Source: Kangiella sp.
Lineage (GTDB): Bacteria > Pseudomonadota > Gammaproteobacteria > Enterobacterales > Kangiellaceae
Direction of reading: 5' to 3'
DNA: 64,000 bases
Assembly: GCA_028284185.1 (NCBI GenBank)
Contig: JANQSG010000020.1
Location: 1 to 64,000 of the forward strand
Numbering within the stretch: the first letter of the stretch is position 1; every line of letters begins with the position of its first letter. Below, one piece after another: positions 48,001 through 56,147 of the stretch. Below the pieces are notes generated by a model, which ran no database searches, was not told the origin of the DNA, and was given only the letters and a program-made list of their open reading frames with translations. The translations under genes were made by a program, and so were the position numbers.

Positions 48001-48724
48001 TATAAAGTGGGCCGTGATCATCCCTGCTAGGTTTGCTTCCTCAAGGTTTCCAGGGAAGCCTTTAGTGGTGATCAAGGGGAAAAGCCTTATTCAACGTGTA
48101 TGGGAAAGGTGTGTTGAGGCTGTGGGGATTGATAAGGTATATGTAGCAACTGATGATGACAAAATCTCACAACAGGTAAGGTCATTTAACGGCAATGTCA
48201 TTATGACAAGTGAAAGTTGTATGACGGGTACCGATCGAGTCTATGAAGCAGCCAAAAAACTAGGCTTAACTCATGTTATTAATGTGCAGGGTGATGAGCC
48301 TTTAATAAATCCTGATGATATCAATCTTTTCATTGAAGAGATGTATAAGTCGCCAAATGAGATATTGAATGGTATGGCCAGGATCAACGATGAAGAAGAG
48401 TTTCGTAGTAGCACTGTGCCGAAAGTGGTTGTAGGGCCTGAAGGGAAGCTTCTTTATATGAGCCGGGCTGCTATTCCGACCAGCAAAAAATTTGAGTATA
48501 TAAAAGCTTGGAAGCAAGTATGTATCTACGTTTTTCCGATGACTGCTTTAGAGCGTTTTACTGATGTGACTGCTAAAACAGAGTTAGAAAAAATTGAGGA
48601 TATAGAAATATTAAGGTTCTTAGAGCAAGGCTCTAGTGTGAAAATGTTAGAGCTTGATTCAGGCTCGGCGGCTGTAGATGTTCCTGAGGACCTGGAAAAA
48701 ATCATAAACTTATTAAATGAATAA
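47987..48724 (+). CDS. KdsB-like CMP-sugar-acid synthetase
   Basis: 245 residues. Cytidylyltransferase of the KdsB family: IIPARFASSRFPGKPL (CTP loop), VYVATDDDKI, MTGTDRVYEAA, INVQGDEPLI and the C-terminal ELDSGSAAVDVPEDLEKI. It should activate a 3-deoxy-ulosonic acid (Kdo or an analogue) with CMP. The housekeeping kdsB is normally next to lpxK, so this is probably a second copy dedicated to the surface glycan. It overlaps genes on both sides (14 and 8 bases), tying it to the aldolase and the phosphatase. Confidence 0.85.
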   Translation: MHLTDIKWAVIIPARFASSRFPGKPLVVIKGKSLIQRVWERCVEAVGIDKVYVATDDDKISQQVRSFNGNVIMTSESCMTGTDRVYEAAKKLGLTHVINVQGDEPLINPDDINLFIEEMYKSPNEILNGMARINDEEEFRSSTVPKVVVGPEGKLLYMSRAAIPTSKKFEYIKAWKQVCIYVFPMTALERFTDVTAKTELEKIEDIEILRFLEQGSSVKMLELDSGSAAVDVPEDLEKIINLLNE

Positions 48725-49376
48725 AATATTAACTTATGACTTTTATGTGTTTGATTGCGATGGCGTCATTTTAGATTCTAATCGTATCAAAACTAATGCT
48801 TTTAAATATGCTTTGAGAGCAGAAGAGCCTGAACTTATTGAAAAGCTGGTCAATTATCATATGGCAAATGGCGGTATAACACGTCATAAAAAGTTTGCTC
48901 ATTTTTATACCACAATCAGGTCAACAGATGATGAAACAAAGTCAGAAAAAATAGAACAGGCTTTATTAGATTTCGCCAGTTACTGTGAAAGAGAATTGTT
49001 TGAAGCTGATATTGTTGATGGTTTTGAAGCCTTTATTAAGGAAATAAACAAACCTTGCTTTGTTGTGACAGGTGGCAAAGAAGATGAAGTGAAAGCAATT
49101 TTCAAGCATAAAAATATAGACAAGTATTTTGAGTTAATATTAGGTAATCCTGTTTCTAAAAGAGACAATATGCAGCGTTTAAAAGACTCTTCAAAGTTGA
49201 ATGGGAAAGGTTTGTTTTTTGGTGATGCATGGCTAGACTATAAATTATCAGATGAGTTTGGTCTTGATTTTATATTTATACAGGGTTACAGCGAATGGAA
49301 AGATGGAGAAGCTTTCTGTAAGCAAAATAACTTAAAAATAGCAGATGATTTTTCAACATTTCTAGTTGACGATTAA
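48717..49376 (+). CDS. HAD-family phosphatase of the sugar-acid cassette
   Basis: 219 residues. HAD motif I FDCDGVILDSN, motif II VVTGG, motif III region near SKRDN, and motif IV FFGDAWLDY. A helical cap (residues ~20-95) places it with beta-phosphoglucomutase/GPH-like HADs and not with cap-less KdsC. The likely role is removal of phosphate from an 8- or 9-carbon sugar acid before CMP activation, inferred from position: it starts inside the end of the KdsB-like gene and is followed by an aldolase. Confidence 0.78.
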   Translation: MNKILTYDFYVFDCDGVILDSNRIKTNAFKYALRAEEPELIEKLVNYHMANGGITRHKKFAHFYTTIRSTDDETKSEKIEQALLDFASYCERELFEADIVDGFEAFIKEINKPCFVVTGGKEDEVKAIFKHKNIDKYFELILGNPVSKRDNMQRLKDSSKLNGKGLFFGDAWLDYKLSDEFGLDFIFIQGYSEWKDGEAFCKQNNLKIADDFSTFLVDD

Positions 49377-49392
49377 ACTTTGAGATTTCTTC

Positions 49393-50187
49393 ATGTACGA
49401 ATTGATGCTTATTACCAATGATGTAGCTGAAGCAAAAATATGGGATGCTGCTGGTGTTGATTTGTTGTTTGTTGATTTAGAAATTAATGGGAAAATAGAA
49501 CGACAAGGTCATTTAAATACTGTTATCAGTAAACATACAATATCTGATGTCTCTAACCTACGAGAAGCAATAGAACGCAGTAAATTATTAGTCAGGATTA
49601 ACCCTTTTGATGTGAGAACTACAGCTGATGAGGTTGATGAAGCAATAGAGCGTGGCGCTGATGTTATTATGTTGCCAATGTTTACCTGTGCTGATCAAGT
49701 TCAAGCAGTACAAGATATGATCAAAGGACGGTGCGAACTTTACCCCTTAATTGAGACTCCGGAAGCATTATCAGACATAGAACGATTAGCTCAGATAAAA
49801 GATGTTAGTGGTTATCACTTTGGCTTAAATGATATGCATTTAGCACTAAATTTGAAGTTTATGTTTCAGGTGATGTTGTTACCAGAATTTGAGTATGCGA
49901 CACAGCTGCTGAAGCAAAAGCAAGTTATGTTTGGTATTGGTGGAATTGCTAGAGTTGGGACTGGTACTTTACCTGCGGAAGTTATTATTAGAGAACATTA
50001 TAGGCTTGGTGCAACAAGAGCAATTTTATCAAGGAGTTTTAAGGATGAGTGTTCATCAGCTAATGCTGCTCAAGAGATTGCTTTAATAAGAAAAACTTTT
50101 GCTAAATCAAAGACTATTAATTTAAAAGAAAATTTAGAGTGTTTCAAAAACAGTATTGAAAGTATTATCAAGAATGCCGCTAAGTAA
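49393..50187 (+). CDS. HpcH/HpaI-family aldolase
   Basis: 264 residues. TIM barrel with FVDLEINGKIERQ, LLVRINPFDV, VIMLPMF and PLIETPEALSDIE; the conserved Arg (VRIN), Glu (IET) and HFGLNDMHLAL segments fit the HpcH/HpaI/citrate lyase beta family, which uses a divalent metal and pyruvate or acetyl-CoA enolate. Together with the DRE-TIM aldolase it gives two aldolases in one cassette. It may build the carbon chain or remove a by-product. It overlaps the initiating transferase gene by 14 bases. Confidence 0.78.
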   Translation: MYELMLITNDVAEAKIWDAAGVDLLFVDLEINGKIERQGHLNTVISKHTISDVSNLREAIERSKLLVRINPFDVRTTADEVDEAIERGADVIMLPMFTCADQVQAVQDMIKGRCELYPLIETPEALSDIERLAQIKDVSGYHFGLNDMHLALNLKFMFQVMLLPEFEYATQLLKQKQVMFGIGGIARVGTGTLPAEVIIREHYRLGATRAILSRSFKDECSSANAAQEIALIRKTFAKSKTINLKENLECFKNSIESIIKNAAK

Positions 50188-50740
50188 ACGTATATTTGAT
50201 ATTGTTGTATCTTTGATTACATTAATCGTATTGTCACCAGTTTTATTAATAATATTGATCTTGATCTTATTCGATGATGGGCTGCCTGTTTTCTTCCGTC
50301 AAGAACGAGTAGGAAAGGATGGAAGGTTATTCAAGATGAATAAATTTAGAACCATGGTAAAAAATGCTTCTAAAATTGGTTCACATCAAACTTCTCGTAA
50401 TGACGCGAGGATTACTAAGTTAGGCCGAATTCTACGAAAGGCTTCACTTGATGAGCTACCACAGCTTATTAATGTTTTAAAAGGGGATATGAGTATAGTG
50501 GGGCCTCGACCAAATGTAGTTGCTCAAAAAGATTTATTCTCAGAAGAAAACTGGAATTTAAGAAATAAATTACCACCTGGGATTACTGGACTTGCTCAAG
50601 TGTCAGGCAGATCGGACTGTTCTTTGGAGGAGAGGTTAAACTTAGACATTAAATATATTGAGACACAAAATTTTTTACTGGATTTAAAGATAATCTTTAA
50701 AACCTTTTATATTGTTATTTTTGGAAAGAGTAGTTTTTAA
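50174..50740 (+). CDS. Initiating sugar-phosphate transferase (WcaJ/WbaP C-terminal type)
   Basis: 188 residues from the ATG at 50174; a TTG six codons upstream lies deeper in the previous gene. One N-terminal membrane segment (DIVVSLITLIVLSPVLLIILILIL), then FFRQERVGKDGRLFKMNKFRTMV, LRKASLDELPQLINVLKGDMSIVGPRP and GITGLAQVSGR, all bacterial sugar transferase signatures. It places the first sugar-1-phosphate on undecaprenyl phosphate. It is the short form lacking the N-terminal multi-span domain. The stop touches the asparagine-synthase-like gene. Confidence 0.92.
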   Translation: MPLSKRIFDIVVSLITLIVLSPVLLIILILILFDDGLPVFFRQERVGKDGRLFKMNKFRTMVKNASKIGSHQTSRNDARITKLGRILRKASLDELPQLINVLKGDMSIVGPRPNVVAQKDLFSEENWNLRNKLPPGITGLAQVSGRSDCSLEERLNLDIKYIETQNFLLDLKIIFKTFYIVIFGKSSF

Positions 50741-52515
50741 TGTGCGGAATTTACGGTTTTTTTGAACAATCGGGCAAAATGCTTTCTGAGGGAGTTCTAC
50801 CTGCAATGGCTAGTTCGTTAACTCATAGAGGGCCTGACGGAGTAGGTTTTTATTATGGAAAGCATGCGGGAATAGGTAATGTTCGACTAGCTATTATTGA
50901 TCCAGAAGGGGGAGGGCAACCTTTTTATTCACAAGATAAAAGGGTTGTAGTTGTTCAAAACGGTGAGATTTTTAATTATAAAAAACTTAAACAAGAATTA
51001 GTTGAATCTGGTGTAGAGTTTTCAACAAATTCTGATACGGAGGTTATTTTACACTTATACCTTAAATATGGCATTGAATGTTTGCATATGTTGAATGGTA
51101 TGTTTGCTATTGCTATATATGAGGTAGATTCTAATAAATTAATATTAGCTAGAGATCGTATTGGTGAGAAACCTTTGTATTATTATCACTCTGAAGATGC
51201 TTTTTACTTTGCCTCTGAAATAAAAGCTTTTCAACCATATATTAAAAAGAAAATTAACTACTCAGCCCTAAATGCGTTTTTAAGATTAAATTACATTCCT
51301 GCGCCTCATACAGCTTATAGTAATGTATATCATGTAATGCCCGGTCATTATATGATTATTACTGATGAGGATGTTACTCAAATAGAGTGGTGGGACTTAT
51401 CAAGTCAAAAAATCAATCATGATATTTCTAAAGGTGAATGGAAAGAAAAATTTTTAGGGTTATTAGATGATTCAGTGAAACTAAGGCTGGTATCAGATGT
51501 ACCATTCGGAGCCTTTTTATCTGGTGGTGTTGATTCAAGTTCAGTAGTAGGTTTAATGTCGCAGCATGTCAATCAAGCCGTAAAAACATACACTATAGGT
51601 TTTCCAGATCCGAGGTTTGATGAAAGTGCTCACGCACAAGAAGCTGCAACTAGATTTAATACAGAACACCATTGTGAAATAGTTGGTTATGACATCGTTT
51701 CTGATTGGGCTGATTTTATTTACTTTTGTGATCAACCACATGGAGATGTATCTTTTATGCCAATGCGTAAAGTTTCAAGTTTGGCTGCCAGAGATGTAAA
51801 GATGGTATTAACTGGTGATGGCGCAGATGAACTTTTTGCCGGTTATGAAAAGTATATACCTTTCCTTTCTCGTAAAGATATAGAAGATTTAAATTCAGAA
51901 GAATTCTTGAGTGGCTATTTACCTTCCATTTCCATGTTTACAAAAGATCTATGTAATGAATTATGGAAAAATGAGCATAAAAATAATATTCAAGAGAATT
52001 TAGTTGAATCTGAATTAAAGTCTGCTCTTGATAGAGTGTCACATTTTGATGCAATAAATAAAGGATTATATTTAGACATGAGGTATTTGCTATCAGGAAA
52101 TAATTTAGTAAAGCCTGATAGAATGGCAATGTCAGAGTCTTTAGAAACCAGAGCTCCATTTTTAGATTATCGAATGATGGAGTTTGCATTTCAAACTCCT
52201 GGTAGCTATAAACTTTATCAGCAAGATAAAAAGCACTTATTTAAACAAGCAGTAACGCCGCTAATAGGTGAGAATTTGGCTTACAGAAAAAAGCAGATGT
52301 TTACTGTACCAATTGGGGAGTGGTTTAAAACAGAATTAAGTAAATATTGCTTCGATATACTATTATCTGAAAATTCTAAAATAGGTGAAATTTTTAATCT
52401 GGATCTTATAGATAGTATGTTAAATAAGCATATAGCAGGTGAAGAAAATTATACTAGAGAGATTAGAGCTTTAATTTCAATTGAACTTTGGTTGAGAAAT
52501 ATTTTTGAGTTTTAG
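50740..52515 (+). CDS. Asparagine synthase-like glutamine amidotransferase
   Basis: 591 residues. The glutaminase domain starts MCGIYGFF with catalytic Cys2 and SLTHRGPDG; the synthetase domain has the PP-loop SGGVDSS at 261-267. Full AsnB layout. In polysaccharide clusters such proteins (for example WbpS) amidate the carboxyl group of sugar acids. Because the cluster also appears to make an acidic keto-sugar, amidation of that acid or of a uronic acid is a reasonable inference. True asparagine synthesis is the alternative. Confidence 0.88.
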   Translation: MCGIYGFFEQSGKMLSEGVLPAMASSLTHRGPDGVGFYYGKHAGIGNVRLAIIDPEGGGQPFYSQDKRVVVVQNGEIFNYKKLKQELVESGVEFSTNSDTEVILHLYLKYGIECLHMLNGMFAIAIYEVDSNKLILARDRIGEKPLYYYHSEDAFYFASEIKAFQPYIKKKINYSALNAFLRLNYIPAPHTAYSNVYHVMPGHYMIITDEDVTQIEWWDLSSQKINHDISKGEWKEKFLGLLDDSVKLRLVSDVPFGAFLSGGVDSSSVVGLMSQHVNQAVKTYTIGFPDPRFDESAHAQEAATRFNTEHHCEIVGYDIVSDWADFIYFCDQPHGDVSFMPMRKVSSLAARDVKMVLTGDGADELFAGYEKYIPFLSRKDIEDLNSEEFLSGYLPSISMFTKDLCNELWKNEHKNNIQENLVESELKSALDRVSHFDAINKGLYLDMRYLLSGNNLVKPDRMAMSESLETRAPFLDYRMMEFAFQTPGSYKLYQQDKKHLFKQAVTPLIGENLAYRKKQMFTVPIGEWFKTELSKYCFDILLSENSKIGEIFNLDLIDSMLNKHIAGEENYTREIRALISIELWLRNIFEF

Positions 52516-53749
52516 CAAGTTCCAACTTGGAATATACCAGCTAACATTAATAAGTTCTCGTGCAATTGGTTTTGCACGAGACTTTTTTGTTTTATTGCTT
52601 GTTGGAGCCACGGTATTAGCTGATGATACGTTTTTCTTATTAGCTTTTTCAGATGTGCTAATGGCTTTTATAGCTGGTGGCGGAGCCAGTTTATATTTGG
52701 TTAGTAAATATTCTGAAAAGAACGAATCTTTAATTGATAGTTATTATTGGAGTGCTACGGCGTTTTACGTGTTTATTGGAATAATAATCTGTTTAATTGA
52801 AATATTGTTTGGACAGCCTTTAGGTAATATCTTTTATAATGACTTGAGTAATAATGAAACTTTATTAAGTGCTTATAAAGTTTCATTATTCGCAATCTTA
52901 TTAGGTCTTCCAGTAGTATCTGCTAATGCCGTATTTTTATATAAAGATAAAATTTATTTACAGCCAGTTATGAATATTTTATTTACCTTGGTCCTAATGA
53001 TCACATTGTCTATAGCATTCATTAAAGGGTTTGATATTAAATATGCTGCTGTTTGTATAATTATAGCTGCATTAGTACGTTATCTTTCGGCGTTTTTTAT
53101 CAGTAAAAAGAATATTAACTTTAATAAAGCTAGTTTTAAATGGATTAAAAATAACAGCTTTTACAGGGAGTTACTACTTGCAGGGTTGGGAATTGGTTTT
53201 TTAATTTTGATTCCTTTTGTTTTTAGATCAGAACTTACACAATTTGGTGAAGGTATGTATGTAGTTGCGACTCTGAGTTTTAAGGTAAATGACCTTATAA
53301 TGGCTTTGCTAATCATACCTGTTACAGCTTTAATTCTAAAAAATGATAATATAACAAGGAGGGAAATCAAGAAGTTAATTTTAACTTTATTACTTATTTC
53401 GTTAGTTAGTGTGTCGCTAGAAATGTTCTTACTATATATCAATCAAAATTATTTATCGATGGTTGAAATAAACGATAATCAGTTAAAAGTAATACAGCTG
53501 TCTTTAGCTTATATTTTTTGTTCTGCTATGGCATATATAATCTCTATGGTTTTTGTTAGGAAAAAATTAATAGCGATTGTAAATATATCCTCATTAATTG
53601 CTTTGATTTATTTAGTGATTGTGAAAGATGCAATTGTATATAAGAGTATACTAGAGTACTACGCTATTTTATATTCAACATTTGGAATTTATATGTTATT
53701 GCTGACTGTATTCTATAACATAAGAAAGTTATATTTGGTGAAAGTTTAG
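52505..53749 (+). CDS. Wzx-type flippase
   Basis: 414 residues, TTG start inside the end of the previous gene (11-base overlap); no ATG is suitable. About twelve hydrophobic segments and the early SSRAIGFARDFFVLLLVGATVLADDTFFLLA, which resembles the start of MurJ/Wzx (MOP) proteins. It should move undecaprenyl-linked repeat units across the inner membrane. The sequence is very AT-rich, as usual for O-unit genes. Confidence 0.82.
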   Translation: MSFSKFQLGIYQLTLISSRAIGFARDFFVLLLVGATVLADDTFFLLAFSDVLMAFIAGGGASLYLVSKYSEKNESLIDSYYWSATAFYVFIGIIICLIEILFGQPLGNIFYNDLSNNETLLSAYKVSLFAILLGLPVVSANAVFLYKDKIYLQPVMNILFTLVLMITLSIAFIKGFDIKYAAVCIIIAALVRYLSAFFISKKNINFNKASFKWIKNNSFYRELLLAGLGIGFLILIPFVFRSELTQFGEGMYVVATLSFKVNDLIMALLIIPVTALILKNDNITRREIKKLILTLLLISLVSVSLEMFLLYINQNYLSMVEINDNQLKVIQLSLAYIFCSAMAYIISMVFVRKKLIAIVNISSLIALIYLVIVKDAIVYKSILEYYAILYSTFGIYMLLLTVFYNIRKLYLVKV

Positions 53750-53756
53750 GTGATAA

Positions 53757-54920
53757 ATGGTACACCTTTTTTTTATATCGTTAATTTTATCAGATCTAGT
53801 TCATACAAGTTTTGACAAATTAGCTATAATTGTCTTTGGCATTTTGGGTTTATATTCGTGGCTTATTAAGAGAAAGTTAAAACTCTTTGCATTTGAAGCA
53901 TTTTATCTTTTTTTTGTATTCATGATGTTGGTTACTGCAATAAAAGTTAATTTCTCAGGCAATACATTTCAATATTTATTTTTGTTCATATTGCAGTTTG
54001 GGTTGTTATCTTATATTCTGGACCAGCAATTGAAAAACAAGCATTATATTGCAAACTGTTTTGAGCAAATAATCAAATGGAATCTATTCGTTTCTTTAGT
54101 TGGCATATTTGATTTTATGTTATATAAAATTGGAATAGTTTCTCCGATAAGAGATTACTTTTACTCTTTTAAAGTAGATTCGTTTTATCCAAGCCCAAAT
54201 GTTTATGGAGTTATTTCTGCTTTTTGTCTGGTTTTCACACTAAGAAAAGTAGAGCTGACAGGCTATAGTTATACGAGAATGATAACACTCATTATTTTTT
54301 CTATATCAGTATTGTTAAGCACGTCATCCATGGCTTTAGGAATACCTTTACTATATTTGATTATAAAACGATTAAACCATTTTTATATGGTGCTAGCTGT
54401 TGCAGGAGTAATTATACTTATATCTTACTGGGAATTATACGCAGGTTATCCTGATATACCAGTAGACCTTATACTTAATAAGAGATTAGAAATATGGATT
54501 CATGCATTTCAAATGTGGTTAGAGTCGCCATACTTTGGTATTGGGACTGGGAATTTTCAACTTTTTAATGATTTACAATTTTCTGGAAGAGATATTGGAA
54601 GTAGTTATGGGCTTCATTCAATTTATATGTGGTTAATTATTGAGACTGGTATTGTAGGAACTTTTGCTTTTATTTTGTTTTTTATTACTGCAGTAGTACG
54701 AATATATAACTACAAAAAAAAGAGGATAATATTTTCATTTTTTTTATTGATATTTATTTGCCAGTTGACAGAGTTTTACCTGGATCATGAAGAGGTTTTT
54801 GTTTTGTTGTTTTGGCTAATTGTTGTAGGCGCTTGTGTAAGAACACCTTATTTTTTTATGGCTCATAGCAGACCTCAAAAGGCAAAGCGTAATTTTATTA
54901 GTGAAGCAAAAATAGTTTAA
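53757..54920 (+). CDS. Wzy-type polymerase (O-antigen ligase/polymerase family)
   Basis: 387 residues with about ten membrane segments and a larger periplasmic loop containing MWLESPYFGIGTGNFQLF and GLHSIYMWLIIETGIVG, the Wzy/O-antigen ligase pattern with a conserved His. It polymerises repeat units at the periplasmic face. The ATG follows AGGTG. The Lys/Arg-rich C-terminus faces the cytosol. Confidence 0.82.
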   Translation: MVHLFFISLILSDLVHTSFDKLAIIVFGILGLYSWLIKRKLKLFAFEAFYLFFVFMMLVTAIKVNFSGNTFQYLFLFILQFGLLSYILDQQLKNKHYIANCFEQIIKWNLFVSLVGIFDFMLYKIGIVSPIRDYFYSFKVDSFYPSPNVYGVISAFCLVFTLRKVELTGYSYTRMITLIIFSISVLLSTSSMALGIPLLYLIIKRLNHFYMVLAVAGVIILISYWELYAGYPDIPVDLILNKRLEIWIHAFQMWLESPYFGIGTGNFQLFNDLQFSGRDIGSSYGLHSIYMWLIIETGIVGTFAFILFFITAVVRIYNYKKKRIIFSFFLLIFICQLTEFYLDHEEVFVLLFWLIVVGACVRTPYFFMAHSRPQKAKRNFISEAKIV

Positions 54921-54940
54921 CTAAGAATAAGAGTCATCAA

Positions 54941-56143
54941 ATGAAGAAAAAAGTATTGTTTGTAACTTATGGTGGTGGGCATGCAAGAATGCTTAGGCCC
55001 GTCATAGAAATATTAACTTTTAGCTCTGAAGTTGATGTTTACGTAATGGCTTTAAATACAGCTGCTAAAGAGTTAGAAGATTTAGATATAACATTATTTG
55101 GTTATAGTAAGTATTTTTTTAATCATAAAGATGTTCAAAAGTATGGTCGTCAGTTAATGGCTAGCCTAGATAAGGTTATTGATGAAAAAGAAACGATATC
55201 TTATTTAGGTGTTAATTTTTGCGAATTAATTGAAAAATATGGTTTAGAAGAAGCAGAGAAAATGTATGCAGAAGGCGGACGTTATATATTCGAGCCTGAT
55301 AGTGCTATGTTTAATATTTTACAAAGTGAAAAACCAGATATATTAGTTACCACCAACTCTCCAAGAACTGAGAGGTCAGCTGTAATTGCAGCAAAAACAC
55401 TTGGTATTAGATCTATATCACTTATAGATATGTTTGGAATTAGATGTTCATCATGGTTTGCAGATAATAAATTTTCTGACAAAATCTTAGTTTTATCTGA
55501 AAGTGTGAAAGAATATTTAATTTCTTTAGGTAGAAATAAGGACTCTATTGTTGTGACAGGAAATCCATCATTCGACTCTTTAGCACAGCATTACGAAGAT
55601 AATAAGTTAAATATAAATAAAAATCGTCAAAATATGCCTTTTACAGTATTATGGGCTTCTCAACCAGAACCAACCTATTTGCCAGAAACCGGTGAGTATG
55701 GTGATCCAGAACTTCCTTTGAATATAGAAAAGGAAGTTTTAAATGTGTTTGAAAAGTATGAAGATTGGCAATTAATTGCAAGAAATCATCCTAGTGAAGT
55801 AAAAAGAAACTATCCGGAATTTGTAGGCTACAGCAATCAAGGTGATGATTTGGTAGAGCTTTTTAAGAAAGTACACGTGGTTCTAACTCCGTCTTCTACC
55901 TTGGGTTTCCAAGGCGCTATAATGGGCGCGAAACTAGTAACTGTGGATTTATCAATATTAACACCAACTATGCCTTATGCGGATATGGGATTTTCTTTAG
56001 GGCTAAAAAATATTGATGATATTGAACAAGCGTTATTAAATTTATATAAAAGTAAAAATGATATAGGTGCCCCTGTTTATTATGAAACAGAAGCTGCAAA
56101 AAATGTTGTGAAAGTTATTTTTTCAGAGATGGAGGTTGGGTAA
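54941..56143 (+). CDS. GT-B-fold glycosyltransferase-like protein
   Basis: 400 residues. N-terminal Rossmann half starting VLFVTYGGGHARMLRPVIEI; C-terminal half with SIVVTGNPSFDSL, TVLWASQPEPTYLP and LTPSSTLGFQGAIMGAKLV, a layout shared by UDP-GlcNAc 2-epimerase-like and capsule GT-B enzymes. It is the only separate glycosyltransferase gene in the cluster besides the initiating enzyme. Donor and acceptor cannot be told. A role as a sugar 2-epimerase is possible but the catalytic residues are not obvious. Confidence 0.62.
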   Translation: MKKKVLFVTYGGGHARMLRPVIEILTFSSEVDVYVMALNTAAKELEDLDITLFGYSKYFFNHKDVQKYGRQLMASLDKVIDEKETISYLGVNFCELIEKYGLEEAEKMYAEGGRYIFEPDSAMFNILQSEKPDILVTTNSPRTERSAVIAAKTLGIRSISLIDMFGIRCSSWFADNKFSDKILVLSESVKEYLISLGRNKDSIVVTGNPSFDSLAQHYEDNKLNINKNRQNMPFTVLWASQPEPTYLPETGEYGDPELPLNIEKEVLNVFEKYEDWQLIARNHPSEVKRNYPEFVGYSNQGDDLVELFKKVHVVLTPSSTLGFQGAIMGAKLVTVDLSILTPTMPYADMGFSLGLKNIDDIEQALLNLYKSKNDIGAPVYYETEAAKNVVKVIFSEMEVG

Positions 56144-56147
56144 TAAT

